Positions 1 to 8,224 of a stretch of DNA of 16,430 nt are shown here, one piece after another. The notes under the pieces are model-generated. The model had not been told where the DNA came from. It did no database searches and saw only the letters and a program-made list of their open reading frames with translations. Origin of the DNA: JBFJVD01 sp041624375 (lineage in GTDB: Bacteria; Chloroflexota; Anaerolineae; Anaerolineales; E44-bin32); assembly GCA_041624375.1 (NCBI GenBank), contig JBFJVD010000033.1, positions 1-16,430 on the forward strand, given 5' to 3'. The stretch's first letter is position 1; each line of letters opens with the position of its first letter. The translations under genes and the position numbers were made by a program.

Positions 1-25
1 AGGCACGCAGACAGCGAACAGCCGA

Positions 26-373
26 TCAGCAAGTGAGATGGAGCGCAGCGGTGACACGCCGCCTGGAACGCTCCTGATTGTAGCGCTCGACCGCCTCGAC
101 GGTATCGAGGACCATGACCTCGATCCCCTTTTGCTCAAGGGCGGCCTTTGTATGAGGGGGCACCGTCATGCGACCGTGGGCGCCGCGCCCGATGATCAAC
201 AGCTCGGGCTGAGCGTCGAAGACCTCCACAAGATCGGCTACGGAGAGCGAATGACCCTCCTCGCGCCACCACCCTGCGCGGACGCGATCTGGAAAGACGA
301 TCAGATCCCGGTCATAGCTTTGACCGTCGACAACAATAAGGCCGAATTGGTAGGCCTGGACTTCTGGCGGCAT
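26..373 (-). CDS. Mth938-like / DUF498 domain protein (NDUFAF3/AAMDC fold family)
   Basis: Small soluble protein of 115 residues that covers a single Mth938-like (DUF498) domain. Visible family features are an N-terminal strand pair (YQFGLIVVDGQSYDRDLIV), a WWREEGHSL segment, the core PELLIIGRGAHGRM motif, and a C-terminal VEAVERYNQ helix in which the family usually has an A..YN pattern. No catalytic residues are known for the family. One eukaryotic member, NDUFAF3, is a complex I assembly factor, and others are uncharacterised. I chose the ATG at 373 because AAAGGA lies 9 bases upstream (383-388); a GTG at 391 would add six residues but has no ribosome binding site. The gene lies 60 bases downstream of the membrane-protein gene on the same strand and may share its transcript. 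The fold assignment is fairly safe. Any link to the upstream nuo genes is inference. Confidence 0.82.
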   Translation of the reverse strand: MPPEVQAYQFGLIVVDGQSYDRDLIVFPDRVRAGWWREEGHSLSVADLVEVFDAQPELLIIGRGAHGRMTVPPHTKAALEQKGIEVMVLDTVEAVERYNQERSRRRVTAALHLTC

Positions 374-433
374 TGATCGGCGTCCTTTCACTGCAACTCA
401 CTGCCGGGAACCGCTCCGGATGCAAGACCTTTC

Positions 434-2278
434 CTAGCGGTCATCCAGCAGCACGATCTTGAAGAGATCATCTTCGTAGAGCACCTCATAGGTCGTCAGC
501 GTGGTGCGATACAAGACTGCATGGGTTGCGCCATAACGTTGCTGAAGAAACTGGAGTCGTTCGTCATCGATGCGCAGATAATTCTCGTCGAACTCATCCG
601 CAGCCTGAAAACCGTTGGCCCGCACTTCTCCATAGACATCAGAAAGCCGCCGGCGCCATTCGAGCATAGCTTGATCTTCAAAGGGAAAAGCTTTGAAGTC
701 AACCACAATGGCGCGCTCGGCAAGCAGCCGAAACTTGCCGAGCAGCGGAGGCGTTACAAAGATGCTCTCGCTCGAGGTTTCGGCGCGGGCGTACCTGCTG
801 AGGCTGCGCAAGTGCTCGCTATCCGCTGTCAGCTCGAGCTGGGGTCGGAGCACCTGAAGCCGGAGCAGCAGGCCAGAGCGGGGCATCATGCTGGCCGGAG
901 CGTAGATCAGGATCAGGATCAAAACCACTGCCAGGCTCATGACAAGGCGTTGCATCCGCACCCCCGATCCAAGGTAACTCAGCGCCAGCAGCGCAAGCAA
1001 GGCAAAGAGCGCAACGACATGAAAGGTGAGATTTCCGGCCAGCAGGAGCACAGCGACCACAATCACCAGCAGCGCCTCGCGGCCGAGCAAGCCCGCCAAC
1101 CCATTCGCCCGGCTGCGTGCAAGAGCGGCAATGCGCAGACCGACCTGGCTCAAGCCAAAGGTCCAGGAACTGAGGACCCCGAACCAGGACGGGAAAGCGG
1201 AACTCGCCTCATTGGCCTCAAGATCGACCGCAGCCACTCCGGCGGCGAGCATCAGCGCAAGCCATTTGATCAAGAGCAGGAGTCGAAACGGCTGTGCCGC
1301 GATCAGCAGCCGGCTGGGGACGACTTCGACAAAAACATAGCCGGCAAGCAGCATCCCAAGGATCGCCAGACCGAAGTACAGCAATCGGCGGCCGACTGCA
1401 GGTGGCGCGGAGTCAAGCCGGCGGTACCGGACCCAGACGGCCACGGCACCGATCAGGAAAACCCCGGCGCTGAGCAGGTTCACGGCAGAGAATGTGCTGA
1501 GCAGGTAGTGATGGGGATGGCGAAAGGTGGCAACGATCTCAGCAAATGTCTCAATGGGCAGTTGGGATCTGGCCGCATAAGGGAAGTAGAGTGCGGCGGT
1601 GCCCAGAAGCAAGACCAGCGCGCCAAGGAAGATGGTCAAACGGCTCGCCGCGCCTCGTTTGCGCGCTTCCCATCCTCGTGCCGTGAGCGCAAGCCCCCAG
1701 CCCAGGGCGCCCGCTTCCAATCCAAGGATCGGATGGCTCAGCGCAGCCACCCCCCCCAATGAGGCTGCAGCGAGCGGCCGCCCCGCCAGCCCGAGCCAGA
1801 TAGCACCCAGGATCCATGGCATCGCCAGGGTCCGGGGGTACAGCGCGTCGGCGAAGAGCTGTCCCTCTTCGCTGAGTTGGAAGGTCGGTACGCTCATGAC
1901 CACACCGATGGCCAGCAGGGGCGCCAGACGCGAATGCGGGAACATCCGGCGGGCTGTGAAGCCCGTCACTCCGGCGATGCCGATATTGGAGAGCAGGGTC
2001 AGCAGGAAGTAGACCGTCGGGAGGGTCTGGCGCGAAGCGATGAGGGCAATGAGTGTGGTGAACGAGGCACGCGGACCAAACCCCTGTGCAGCGCTGGTGA
2101 AGAAGTCCATAGGCAGGAAGGAGCTGTCGATGGCCCGCAGAACGAGCGGAAGCTGTTCAATGTGGTCGGACTCGCCATAGCGATAGCCGGCGAAATGGGT
2201 GGCGAGGATCCCGGCAACGCACGCGAAGAGGAGCACATCTCCGGCCTGGAGGTATCGGGATTTCGGCACAGCCTTCAT
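434..2278 (-). CDS. Polytopic membrane protein of unknown function, GT-C-like architecture (possibly DUF6798 family)
   Basis: Integral membrane protein of 614 residues. It has a first membrane segment at about 13-30, many more hydrophobic segments up to about residue 460, and a soluble C-terminal domain at about 480-614. The loop after the first segment holds acidic and His residues (D38, H39, E41) followed by a MDFF motif (57-60), an arrangement typical of GT-C glycosyltransferase-like proteins. Other landmarks are SHPILGLEAG (181-190), RHPHHYL (253-259) and, in the C-terminal domain, RAIVVDFKAFPF (522-533) and EWRRRL (540-545). These resemble a family I recall as DUF6798, but I cannot confirm that. 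Substrate and reaction are unknown. The ATG is the only plausible start: no in-frame start codon lies between it and the upstream in-frame stop. It has no convincing Shine-Dalgarno sequence. The gene lies 114 bases after the acylphosphatase gene with no visible terminator between them, so co-transcription is possible. Confidence 0.8.
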   Translation of the reverse strand: MKAVPKSRYLQAGDVLLFACVAGILATHFAGYRYGESDHIEQLPLVLRAIDSSFLPMDFFTSAAQGFGPRASFTTLIALIASRQTLPTVYFLLTLLSNIGIAGVTGFTARRMFPHSRLAPLLAIGVVMSVPTFQLSEEGQLFADALYPRTLAMPWILGAIWLGLAGRPLAAASLGGVAALSHPILGLEAGALGWGLALTARGWEARKRGAASRLTIFLGALVLLLGTAALYFPYAARSQLPIETFAEIVATFRHPHHYLLSTFSAVNLLSAGVFLIGAVAVWVRYRRLDSAPPAVGRRLLYFGLAILGMLLAGYVFVEVVPSRLLIAAQPFRLLLLIKWLALMLAAGVAAVDLEANEASSAFPSWFGVLSSWTFGLSQVGLRIAALARSRANGLAGLLGREALLVIVVAVLLLAGNLTFHVVALFALLALLALSYLGSGVRMQRLVMSLAVVLILILIYAPASMMPRSGLLLRLQVLRPQLELTADSEHLRSLSRYARAETSSESIFVTPPLLGKFRLLAERAIVVDFKAFPFEDQAMLEWRRRLSDVYGEVRANGFQAADEFDENYLRIDDERLQFLQQRYGATHAVLYRTTLTTYEVLYEDDLFKIVLLDDR

Positions 2279-2392
2279 TGGCGTGTCATGCTCAGAATAC
2301 GTCTTGGCGGCTGTCGGCGCTGCGCAGCCTGCCCCGCCATGCCCCCACCGTGGCGCGAATCAGGCATTGCAGGCCGGCGTTCAGCGTCGGTG

Positions 2393-2671
2393 TTAGAAAC
2401 GGACTCTGAACTCTCCCTCTTCACCGCTTGGTGTTTCCCAGGTTACATCGAGGTGGTCGACGCGTGCGGATGATGGACCGACCCGGCACCAGTCCACCAG
2501 CTGCTCAACGGCCGCCTTGGCGCCTTCAAAGACAGCTTCTACCCTTCTGTCTGGCAAGTTCCGTACCCAACCGGCCAGGCCGGCAGCGCGCGCATTTTGC
2601 ATCGTGTGATAGCGGAAGTTGACGCCCTGCACCCGGCCGCGGATATGGACATGTGCACGGGCCTGTTCCAT
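2393..2671 (-). CDS. acyP: Acylphosphatase
   Basis: Small cytoplasmic enzyme of 92 residues, the normal length for the family, which hydrolyses acyl phosphates such as acetyl phosphate or 1,3-bisphosphoglycerate to carboxylate and phosphate. The signature RGRVQGVNFRYHTMQNARAA (11-30) contains the phosphate-binding loop and the catalytic arginine R20. GWVRNLPDRRVEAVFEG follows and carries the catalytic asparagine N38. The usual GVGFR is GVNFR here. The start is supported by GGGAGG (2677-2682), 5 bases before the ATG. A perfect -10 box lies just upstream and a terminator separates the gene from nuoN, so it is probably the first gene of a new transcript. The physiological substrate cannot be told from sequence; proximity to nuo does not imply a role in respiration. 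Confidence 0.97.
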   Translation of the reverse strand: MEQARAHVHIRGRVQGVNFRYHTMQNARAAGLAGWVRNLPDRRVEAVFEGAKAAVEQLVDWCRVGPSSARVDHLDVTWETPSGEEGEFRVRF

Positions 2672-2697
2672 CTCTGCCTCCCTCTGGTACTGGCGTT

Positions 2698-2734
2698 CAG
2701 GCCCATTATAGCCACGCCCGACGGGGAAGCTGAA
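2698..2734 (-). promoter_or_regulatory. Predicted promoter for the acylphosphatase gene
   Basis: A perfect TATAAT hexamer, read on the minus strand, occupies 2705-2710. A weak -35 candidate (TTCAGC, 2729-2734, 18-base spacer) overlaps the T-rich tail of the preceding terminator. Initiation would be near 2698, giving a leader of roughly 27 bases that contains the GGGAGG ribosome binding site of the acylphosphatase gene. The -10 box is convincing in GC-rich DNA; the -35 match is poor (about 3 of 6). Confidence 0.55.
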
Positions 2735-2765
2735 AAGCGAAACAGGGCCCGCCGGCGGGCCCTGT
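2731..2765 (-). terminator. Intrinsic terminator of the nuo operon
   Basis: The bases at 2742-2765 form a perfect 24-base palindrome with 12-base arms (ACAGGGCCCGCC and its complement). In RNA this would fold as a GC-rich stem of about 10 pairs with a CCGG tetraloop. On the minus strand it is followed by TTCGCTTTTCA, an interrupted U-rich tract. It starts 26 bases after the nuoN stop codon. There is no T-run on the plus-strand side, so it should act only on the nuo transcript. Confidence 0.8.
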
Positions 2766-2791
2766 GGGGAGAGTCGACTCAGGGGCTGCCC

Positions 2792-4243
2792 TCAGGGTGC
2801 GAGCGCCAGCAACGCTGCCTGGCCGGCGAGCGCGAACAGCGGCGCAGGAAGGATCCCGATCAGAAACGTGGCCACCGCGGCTACGCCTACCGTCGCGTTG
2901 AGCCAGCCTTCTGATCGGGTCGCCGGTTCTCCCGGCTGCATGAACATGGCGACCACGACCCGCAGGTAGTAGTAGGCAGAAATCAGCGACGTGACGACGC
3001 CGACCACCGCCAGCCAGATCAGATTGGCGTCGATGGCGGCGCGGAAGATATACCATTTGCCGACGAAGCCGGCCGTCGGCGGAACGCCGGTCAGGGAGAG
3101 CATAAACACCAGCATCGCCATCGCCAGAGCCGGCCGCCGGGTGCTGAGGCCGGCATAGTCATTGATGGTGAGGCCGGCGCCCTCCTCCCGCTCAAGGGCA
3201 ACCACCACGGCCCACGCGCCGATGTTGGTCACCATGTAGGCAAACAGGTAGAAGAGGGCCGCGCTCACCGCCTGGGAAGCCACCCGAGCCTCCGCCGCTG
3301 CGGGAAGCGCCATCAGGATGTAGCCGGCGTGGGCGATGCTCGAGTAGGCGAGCATGCGTTTGATATTCGACTGGGCAATGGCGGCGACATTTCCCCAGGC
3401 CATCGTGAGCGCCGCCACCCACATGGCGGCCGGCCCCCAGGCCTGCGCCACACCCGGAAAGGCCACGATGAAGACCCGCAGCAGCGCGGCAAATCCGCCG
3501 GCTTTGGCTCCGACGGACATAAAACCAACCACCGCTGACGGTGCGCCGTGGTACACATCGGGCGTCCACATATGGAAGGGGACTGCGGCGACCTTGAAGC
3601 CCAGGCCTACCAGGATCAACGCCGAGCCGGCGAGGAGCAGCCCACCGCCGGCCATTCCGCCTTCGGCGGCAGCCACAATCTCACTCAGCTGTGTGGTTTC
3701 GGTGGCGCCGAAGACCAGCGCGATCCCGTAGACCACGAAGCCGGAGGCAAAAGCCCCGAGCAGGAAGTACTTCAGGGCCGATTCTTCTGATTCGATTCTA
3801 GGGCGCGCGAAGCCGGAGAGGACATAGAGCGGGATCGAGAGCAGCTCAAGCGCCAGGAAGACGACGATCAGGTCGCCGGCCTGGGCCATCAGCACCATTC
3901 CGCTGACGGTGAAGAGCAGCAGCGTATAGTATTCGCCGCGTTCGATCCCCATCCGCTTCAGGTAGTCGTACGCCAGGGTGATTCCAGCGAGGCCCGTCAC
4001 CAGGAATAGGATCTGTAGGAAGCTTGCGTAGCTGTCGGCGACGATCATGCCACCGAACCCGGCGCTCGATTCCCCGAGTTGGGCTACCGCCGCGAACAGG
4101 GCCGCCAGAAGGCCGAGCGCAGCCAGGAGTGCAGTGATTCCCTTGCGCGTGCGAGGGATGAATAGATCGACCAGCAGCAGGACGCACGCCCAGCCAACGA
4201 TGATCAGGAAGGGTAGGAAGAGCAGGAGCTCGAGCGGATCCAT
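2792..4243 (-). CDS. nuoN: NADH-quinone oxidoreductase subunit N
   Basis: Membrane-arm, antiporter-like subunit of complex I, 483 residues, the usual length. It is hydrophobic throughout and carries the conserved charged residues of the proton channel: E133 in ALELLSIPLY, K158 in SALKYF, K217 in GFKVAAVPFH, H224, K247 in SVGAKAGG, and K396 in AGFVGKWYIF. Most fall at or within one position of their E. coli equivalents. It is the last gene of the operon, starting 3 bases after the nuoM stop codon and ending 26 bases before the terminator hairpin. The very short gap suggests that its translation is coupled to nuoM. Confidence 0.97.
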   Translation of the reverse strand: MDPLELLLFLPFLIIVGWACVLLLVDLFIPRTRKGITALLAALGLLAALFAAVAQLGESSAGFGGMIVADSYASFLQILFLVTGLAGITLAYDYLKRMGIERGEYYTLLLFTVSGMVLMAQAGDLIVVFLALELLSIPLYVLSGFARPRIESEESALKYFLLGAFASGFVVYGIALVFGATETTQLSEIVAAAEGGMAGGGLLLAGSALILVGLGFKVAAVPFHMWTPDVYHGAPSAVVGFMSVGAKAGGFAALLRVFIVAFPGVAQAWGPAAMWVAALTMAWGNVAAIAQSNIKRMLAYSSIAHAGYILMALPAAAEARVASQAVSAALFYLFAYMVTNIGAWAVVVALEREEGAGLTINDYAGLSTRRPALAMAMLVFMLSLTGVPPTAGFVGKWYIFRAAIDANLIWLAVVGVVTSLISAYYYLRVVVAMFMQPGEPATRSEGWLNATVGVAAVATFLIGILPAPLFALAGQAALLALAP

Positions 4244-4246
4244 CGC

Positions 4247-5755
4247 TCAGCGCACCGCCAGCGCAGCCGTTTGCAGCGTTGCCACGAGGTGGTCGACCGT
4301 CGGTCCCATCAAGTTGAAGAAAGGCTTCGGATAGAGCCCGATCCAAAAGATCAGCACGATCACAGGCGCCAGCGTGATGATCTCCCGCCAGCTGAGATCG
4401 GAGAGCCGTTGATTCTCATCCTTGTCGAGCGGGCCAAGGAACATCTTCTGGAACATGTAGAGCATGTAGATCGCGGCAAGAATAACGCCGAGCGCACCCA
4501 GCGCGGCATACCAGGCTGTGCCAATCGAATCGGAGCCGAAGGCACCGAGCAGGATGGTGAACTCGCCAACAAACCCGTTCAGCCCGGGCAACCCCATCGA
4601 CGACAGGGCGACGATCAGCGTCAGCACCGCATAGACCGGCATCACCTTCCACAGACCCCCGAAGGCTTCCATGTCGCGTGTGTGCCGGCGCTCATAGATC
4701 ATGCCGACAATAAGGAACAAGGCGCCAGTGCTCAGGCCGTGATTGACCATCTGCAGGATGCCGCCCTGAATCCCCAGCGGGTTGAGCGCAAACAAGCCCA
4801 GCATCACGAAGCCCAGGTGGCTCACGGAGGAGTAGGCGACCAGCTTCTTCACATCCCGCTGCGGATACGAGACCGCTGCGCCGTACAGGATGCCGATCAC
4901 TGCCAACAACGCCATCCAGGGGGCAAAGCGGATCGAAGCTTCGGGAAAGAGCGGCAAATTGAAGCGCAAGAAGCCGTAGGTGCCCATCTTCAGCAAGACC
5001 CCGGCAAGGATCACCGACCCGGCCGTAGGCGCCTCAACGTGGGCATCGGGAAGCCACGAATGCAGCGGCCACATCGGGACCTTGATGGCAAACGCAGCGG
5101 CGAAGGCCAGGAACAGCCAGGTCTGGATATTGGGCGGGATGCTGCCCTGCGCGATCAAGTCTGGGACCGAGAACGAGCCGCCGTTGATGCCGAGCCAAAG
5201 GATGGCGAGCAGCATGAGGATCGAACCCGCCATCGTGTAGAGAAAGAACTTGATCGCCGCATAGATCCGGCGTTCGCCGCCCCAAATGCCGATCAAAAAG
5301 TACATCGGCACCAGCGTGAACTCCCAGAAGACATAGAACAAGAACAGGTCCTGGGCAAGGAAGACGCCTACCATGCCGATCTCAAGCAGCAGGAAGAAGG
5401 CCATGAATTCCTTCAGCCGCTCCTCGACAGCTTTCCAGGTGGATAAGACGGAGAGCGGGGTCAGGAACGTGGTCAGCAGCACCAGAAGCAAGCTGAGCCC
5501 GTCAACCCCTATGTGGTACTCGATGTCGAAGTCCGCCACCTGAATCCAGGGCAGCCGGATCACCATCTGCAGTGCCGGGTTCGAGGCGTCGAATCCAGCC
5601 AGGATGCCCAGCGAGAGGACGAAGGTGATGGTCGAGGCGATCAGGGCCGTCCAGCGCACCCACGCCGCGCGTTCTTTGGGAAGGACCAGGATCACCAGCA
5701 CGCCCAGGAGGGGGAAGAAGGTGACCAGGTTGAGAAGTGAGAAGAAGGACTCCAT
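4247..5755 (-). CDS. nuoM: NADH-quinone oxidoreductase subunit M
   Basis: Antiporter-like proton-pumping subunit of the complex I membrane arm, 502 residues. The hallmark residues are E145 in VFWEFTLVPMYFLIGIWGG, K225 in AFAIKVPMWPLHSWLPDAHV, K256 in GVLLKMGTYGFLRF, and E398 in GLNGFVGEFTILLGAF. These mark the two half-channels and the central axis of charged residues. The start ATG is preceded by GAGGT at a suitable distance. It begins 18 bases after the nuoL stop codon and ends 3 bases before nuoN. Only one nuoM copy is seen. No truncation or frameshift. Confidence 0.98.
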   Translation of the reverse strand: MESFFSLLNLVTFFPLLGVLVILVLPKERAAWVRWTALIASTITFVLSLGILAGFDASNPALQMVIRLPWIQVADFDIEYHIGVDGLSLLLVLLTTFLTPLSVLSTWKAVEERLKEFMAFFLLLEIGMVGVFLAQDLFLFYVFWEFTLVPMYFLIGIWGGERRIYAAIKFFLYTMAGSILMLLAILWLGINGGSFSVPDLIAQGSIPPNIQTWLFLAFAAAFAIKVPMWPLHSWLPDAHVEAPTAGSVILAGVLLKMGTYGFLRFNLPLFPEASIRFAPWMALLAVIGILYGAAVSYPQRDVKKLVAYSSVSHLGFVMLGLFALNPLGIQGGILQMVNHGLSTGALFLIVGMIYERRHTRDMEAFGGLWKVMPVYAVLTLIVALSSMGLPGLNGFVGEFTILLGAFGSDSIGTAWYAALGALGVILAAIYMLYMFQKMFLGPLDKDENQRLSDLSWREIITLAPVIVLIFWIGLYPKPFFNLMGPTVDHLVATLQTAALAVR

Positions 5756-5773
5756 AGCGGACCTCAGTGCAGA

Positions 5774-7900
5774 CTACTGGAACACAAAGTAGCTAAGCAG
5801 CAGCAAGACGCCGACAAAGAGCGCCAGCGCGTAGTTGCGAACGTAGCCGGTCTGGAGAACGCGCAGACCGGCGGCGGTGCGCTTCGTTAGTTCGGCCAGG
5901 TTGTTCACCGTTCCGTCGATCACCGGCAGGTCGAACGCTTCCGCCAGCCAGCGGGCGCCGCCTCGAAAGCTTCCGGCAAGAACCGAATCGTGGAACCAGT
6001 CGTGCCAGAAGCGCCAGTCGATGGTGTGGGCAAATGTTGCGGCCATGTCAACATAGCGCCGGATGAAGAGCAGCTCGTAGAGTTCATCCACATACCATTT
6101 GTTCTCCAGCCATGTGAAGAGCGGCCCGAGTGTGCGGCGCAGTGGATCCGGCTGGCCAGCTCCAAGCGGACGACGCCCATAGACGATCCACGCGACCCCA
6201 AGCGCAAGCAACGCCAGCACGGTGGAGATTCCGGCGACCTGGAAGTTGAAATCGGCGACATGCACATGGTGAATGGTGTGCTCAAGCCAATCCGTGAGGG
6301 CATGCGCAGCGGGCAATCCGAGCCCCCCCGGAAGATTGATCGCCCCTCCGACGGCGGCCAGCACTGCGAGCGCAACCAGCGCCATCGTCATCGCCGGTGG
6401 ATTCTCTTCGGCGTGCGCCGCGGCCTCTGTACGCGCCCGGCCGAAGAAGACCATGAGAACCTGGCGCCCCATATAGAATGCGGTCAGAAAAGCTGCCGCA
6501 GTAAGCAGCGCATACACCAGCGTGCTGCTCTCACTGGCGTCCAGCAGAATCTCATCTTTTGAGAAGAAACCTGCCAGGGGCGGGATCCCTGCGAGCGCCA
6601 GAGCGCCGATCACGTAGGTGGCAAAGGTGGTCCTCATCCGCGTTCGCAGGCCGCCCATGTTGCGCATGTCTTGCGGATCGAACGCTTCGCCTGGATTTGG
6701 AGCGTGGCCCTCCTCCGCATGGCTGTCGTCCTCGCCATGGTGCTCCAGGTGATGGTGGCCATGCTCAACCCCCTGGATCACCGAGCCGGAACCAAGAAAG
6801 AGGAGCGCCTTGAAGAAGGCATGGGTGATCAAATGGAACATGCCGGCCGCATATGCGCCCAGCCCTACCGCCGCCACCATGAATCCCAGCTGGCTGATGG
6901 TGGAATAAGCCAGGACACGCTTGATGTCGAATTGAGCGACCGCGATGGTGGCGGCAAACAACGCCGTCAGCCCGCCCACCAGGGCAACCGCATTCGCCGA
7001 AGCCGGGGCCAGCTCGAACAACACGCTGTTGCGGGCCACGAGGTAGATCCCGGCGGTCACCATCGTCGCCGCATGAATCAGTGCCGAAACCGGCGTGGGG
7101 CCCGCCATCGCGTCCGGCAGCCAGACGTACAGCGGCAGCTGGGCCGACTTGCCTGCCACCCCCAGCAGGAGAAACAGCGTGATCAGCCCGACGGCCCCAC
7201 CAGCGGCCGTGCCCATCTCCTCCGCGGCGTGGAAGACGGTGTCGAACTCCAGCGAGCCAAAGTTCCAGTAGACGAGGAACATGGCGATCAAGAAGCCGAA
7301 ATCACCGATCCGGTTGGTGACAAACGCCTTCTTGCCAGCGAGGGCATTGCCGATCCCTTCGGCCCCCTTCTCGAACCAGAAGCTAATCAGCAGGTAGGAG
7401 CACAGCCCCACGCCTTCCCAGCCGACGAACATCATCAGGAAGTTGTCCGCCGTCACCAGTACGAGCATGAAGGCGACGAACAAATTGAAGTACACGAAGA
7501 AGCGCCGGTAGCGAGCCGGGTCGCCCTGGAAATGAACGTCGGCGGCCATGTATTGAGTGGCGTAGAGATGGATGAGCGCGCTGACGCCGGTGACCATCAG
7601 CATCATCGCCACCGCGAGCGTATCCACCTTGAGCGCCCAATCCACCTCAAGCTCGCCGATGGTGATCCAGTTCGCGATGAGGACCCGCGTGCCCTCGAGT
7701 GAGGACTGAAGCGCGACGAATTGCGCCACCGCCACAGCGAACGCCAGGGCAATGGCAAGTGTGGCCACGTTCCCGGTCACCCGTTCGCCCCAACGACGGC
7801 CAAAGAGGACGTTGAGCAGCAAACCGAGCACCGGCAGGAGAATGACAAGCGGCGCCAGGGCGAAGAGCCCGCCCCCCGCGCCGGTTTCATTCAGCAGCAT
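5774..7900 (-). CDS. nuoL: NADH-quinone oxidoreductase subunit L, with His-rich loop
   Basis: Largest antiporter-like subunit, 708 residues, at the distal end of the membrane arm. Conserved residues are E162 in FVGWEGVGLCSYLL, K251 in GVAGKSAQLPLYVWLPDAM, H276, K364 in HAFFKALLFL, and K448/D449 in GFFSKDEILL. The C-terminal part (about 560-708) holds the expected long lateral helix and the final anchoring segment. It is longer than the roughly 610-residue E. coli protein, partly because of an insertion at about 375-412 between GSVIQ and DMRNMGGLR that carries eight histidines within residues 380-399. The start has GGAGGG (7906-7911), 5 bases upstream, and lies 18 bases after the nuoK stop codon. 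Confidence 0.98.
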   Translation of the reverse strand: MLLNETGAGGGLFALAPLVILLPVLGLLLNVLFGRRWGERVTGNVATLAIALAFAVAVAQFVALQSSLEGTRVLIANWITIGELEVDWALKVDTLAVAMMLMVTGVSALIHLYATQYMAADVHFQGDPARYRRFFVYFNLFVAFMLVLVTADNFLMMFVGWEGVGLCSYLLISFWFEKGAEGIGNALAGKKAFVTNRIGDFGFLIAMFLVYWNFGSLEFDTVFHAAEEMGTAAGGAVGLITLFLLLGVAGKSAQLPLYVWLPDAMAGPTPVSALIHAATMVTAGIYLVARNSVLFELAPASANAVALVGGLTALFAATIAVAQFDIKRVLAYSTISQLGFMVAAVGLGAYAAGMFHLITHAFFKALLFLGSGSVIQGVEHGHHHLEHHGEDDSHAEEGHAPNPGEAFDPQDMRNMGGLRTRMRTTFATYVIGALALAGIPPLAGFFSKDEILLDASESSTLVYALLTAAAFLTAFYMGRQVLMVFFGRARTEAAAHAEENPPAMTMALVALAVLAAVGGAINLPGGLGLPAAHALTDWLEHTIHHVHVADFNFQVAGISTVLALLALGVAWIVYGRRPLGAGQPDPLRRTLGPLFTWLENKWYVDELYELLFIRRYVDMAATFAHTIDWRFWHDWFHDSVLAGSFRGGARWLAEAFDLPVIDGTVNNLAELTKRTAAGLRVLQTGYVRNYALALFVGVLLLLSYFVFQ

Positions 7901-7918
7901 GCCATCCCTCCGGAGCGC

Positions 7919-8224
7919 TCATCCGCGCAGACTTGTCACCCGATCGACGTCGATGGACTGCTTGTTGCGGAAGATCGCCACGATCAAGGCCAATCCCACC
8001 GCCACTTCGGCCGCAGCGACGGCGATGACGAAAAAGACAAAGACGTGTCCGCTCAGGGCTTCCGTGCCGCGCGCAAAGGCGATAAACGCCAGATTGGCGC
8101 TGTTCAGCATCAACTCGACCGACATGAAGATGACGATCGCGTTGCGCCGCACGAGCACGCCCAGCACGCCGACAATGAACAAGAACGCCGAAAGCGCCAC
8201 GACATAGGTGGTGGGAACGCTCAC
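7919..8224 (-). CDS. nuoK: NADH-quinone oxidoreductase subunit K
   Basis: Small three-helix membrane subunit of complex I (MrpC-like), 101 residues, the normal size. The two key membrane glutamates are present: E37 in IFMSVELMLNSANLAFIAF and E73 in VAAAEVAVGLALIVAIFR. Translation starts at a GTG whose last two bases form the start of the nuoJ stop codon (GTGA overlap, 8221-8224). GGGGAG lies 5 bases upstream (8230-8235), inside the end of nuoJ. This arrangement points to translational coupling of the two small membrane subunits. Confidence 0.97.
   Translation of the reverse strand: MSVPTTYVVALSAFLFIVGVLGVLVRRNAIVIFMSVELMLNSANLAFIAFARGTEALSGHVFVFFVIAVAAAEVAVGLALIVAIFRNKQSIDVDRVTSLRG

Noticed and set aside
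905..921. Short tandem repeat GATCAGGATCAGGATCA
   Set aside because: It encodes alternating Leu-Ile in a membrane helix (VVLILILIY) and is explained by codon choice.
521..1762. 413-codon plus-strand open frame opposite the membrane-protein gene
   Set aside because: Gln/Lys/Glu-rich translation is the expected antisense of hydrophobic codons. The minus-strand frame gives a coherent polytopic membrane protein.
2275..2289. Four-codon upstream frame (ATG-ACA-CGC-CAA-TGA) whose stop overlaps the membrane-protein start
   Set aside because: Could be a coupling leader peptide, but it has no ribosome binding site and is short enough to occur by chance.
2294..2299. TATTCT as a possible -10 box for the membrane-protein gene
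   Set aside because: Only 4 of 6 matches, no -35 element at proper spacing, and initiation would leave a leader of only about 9 bases.
4271..5446. 391-codon plus-strand open frame opposite nuoM
   Set aside because: Antisense shadow of a gene with all its conserved residues; no ribosome binding site or domain.
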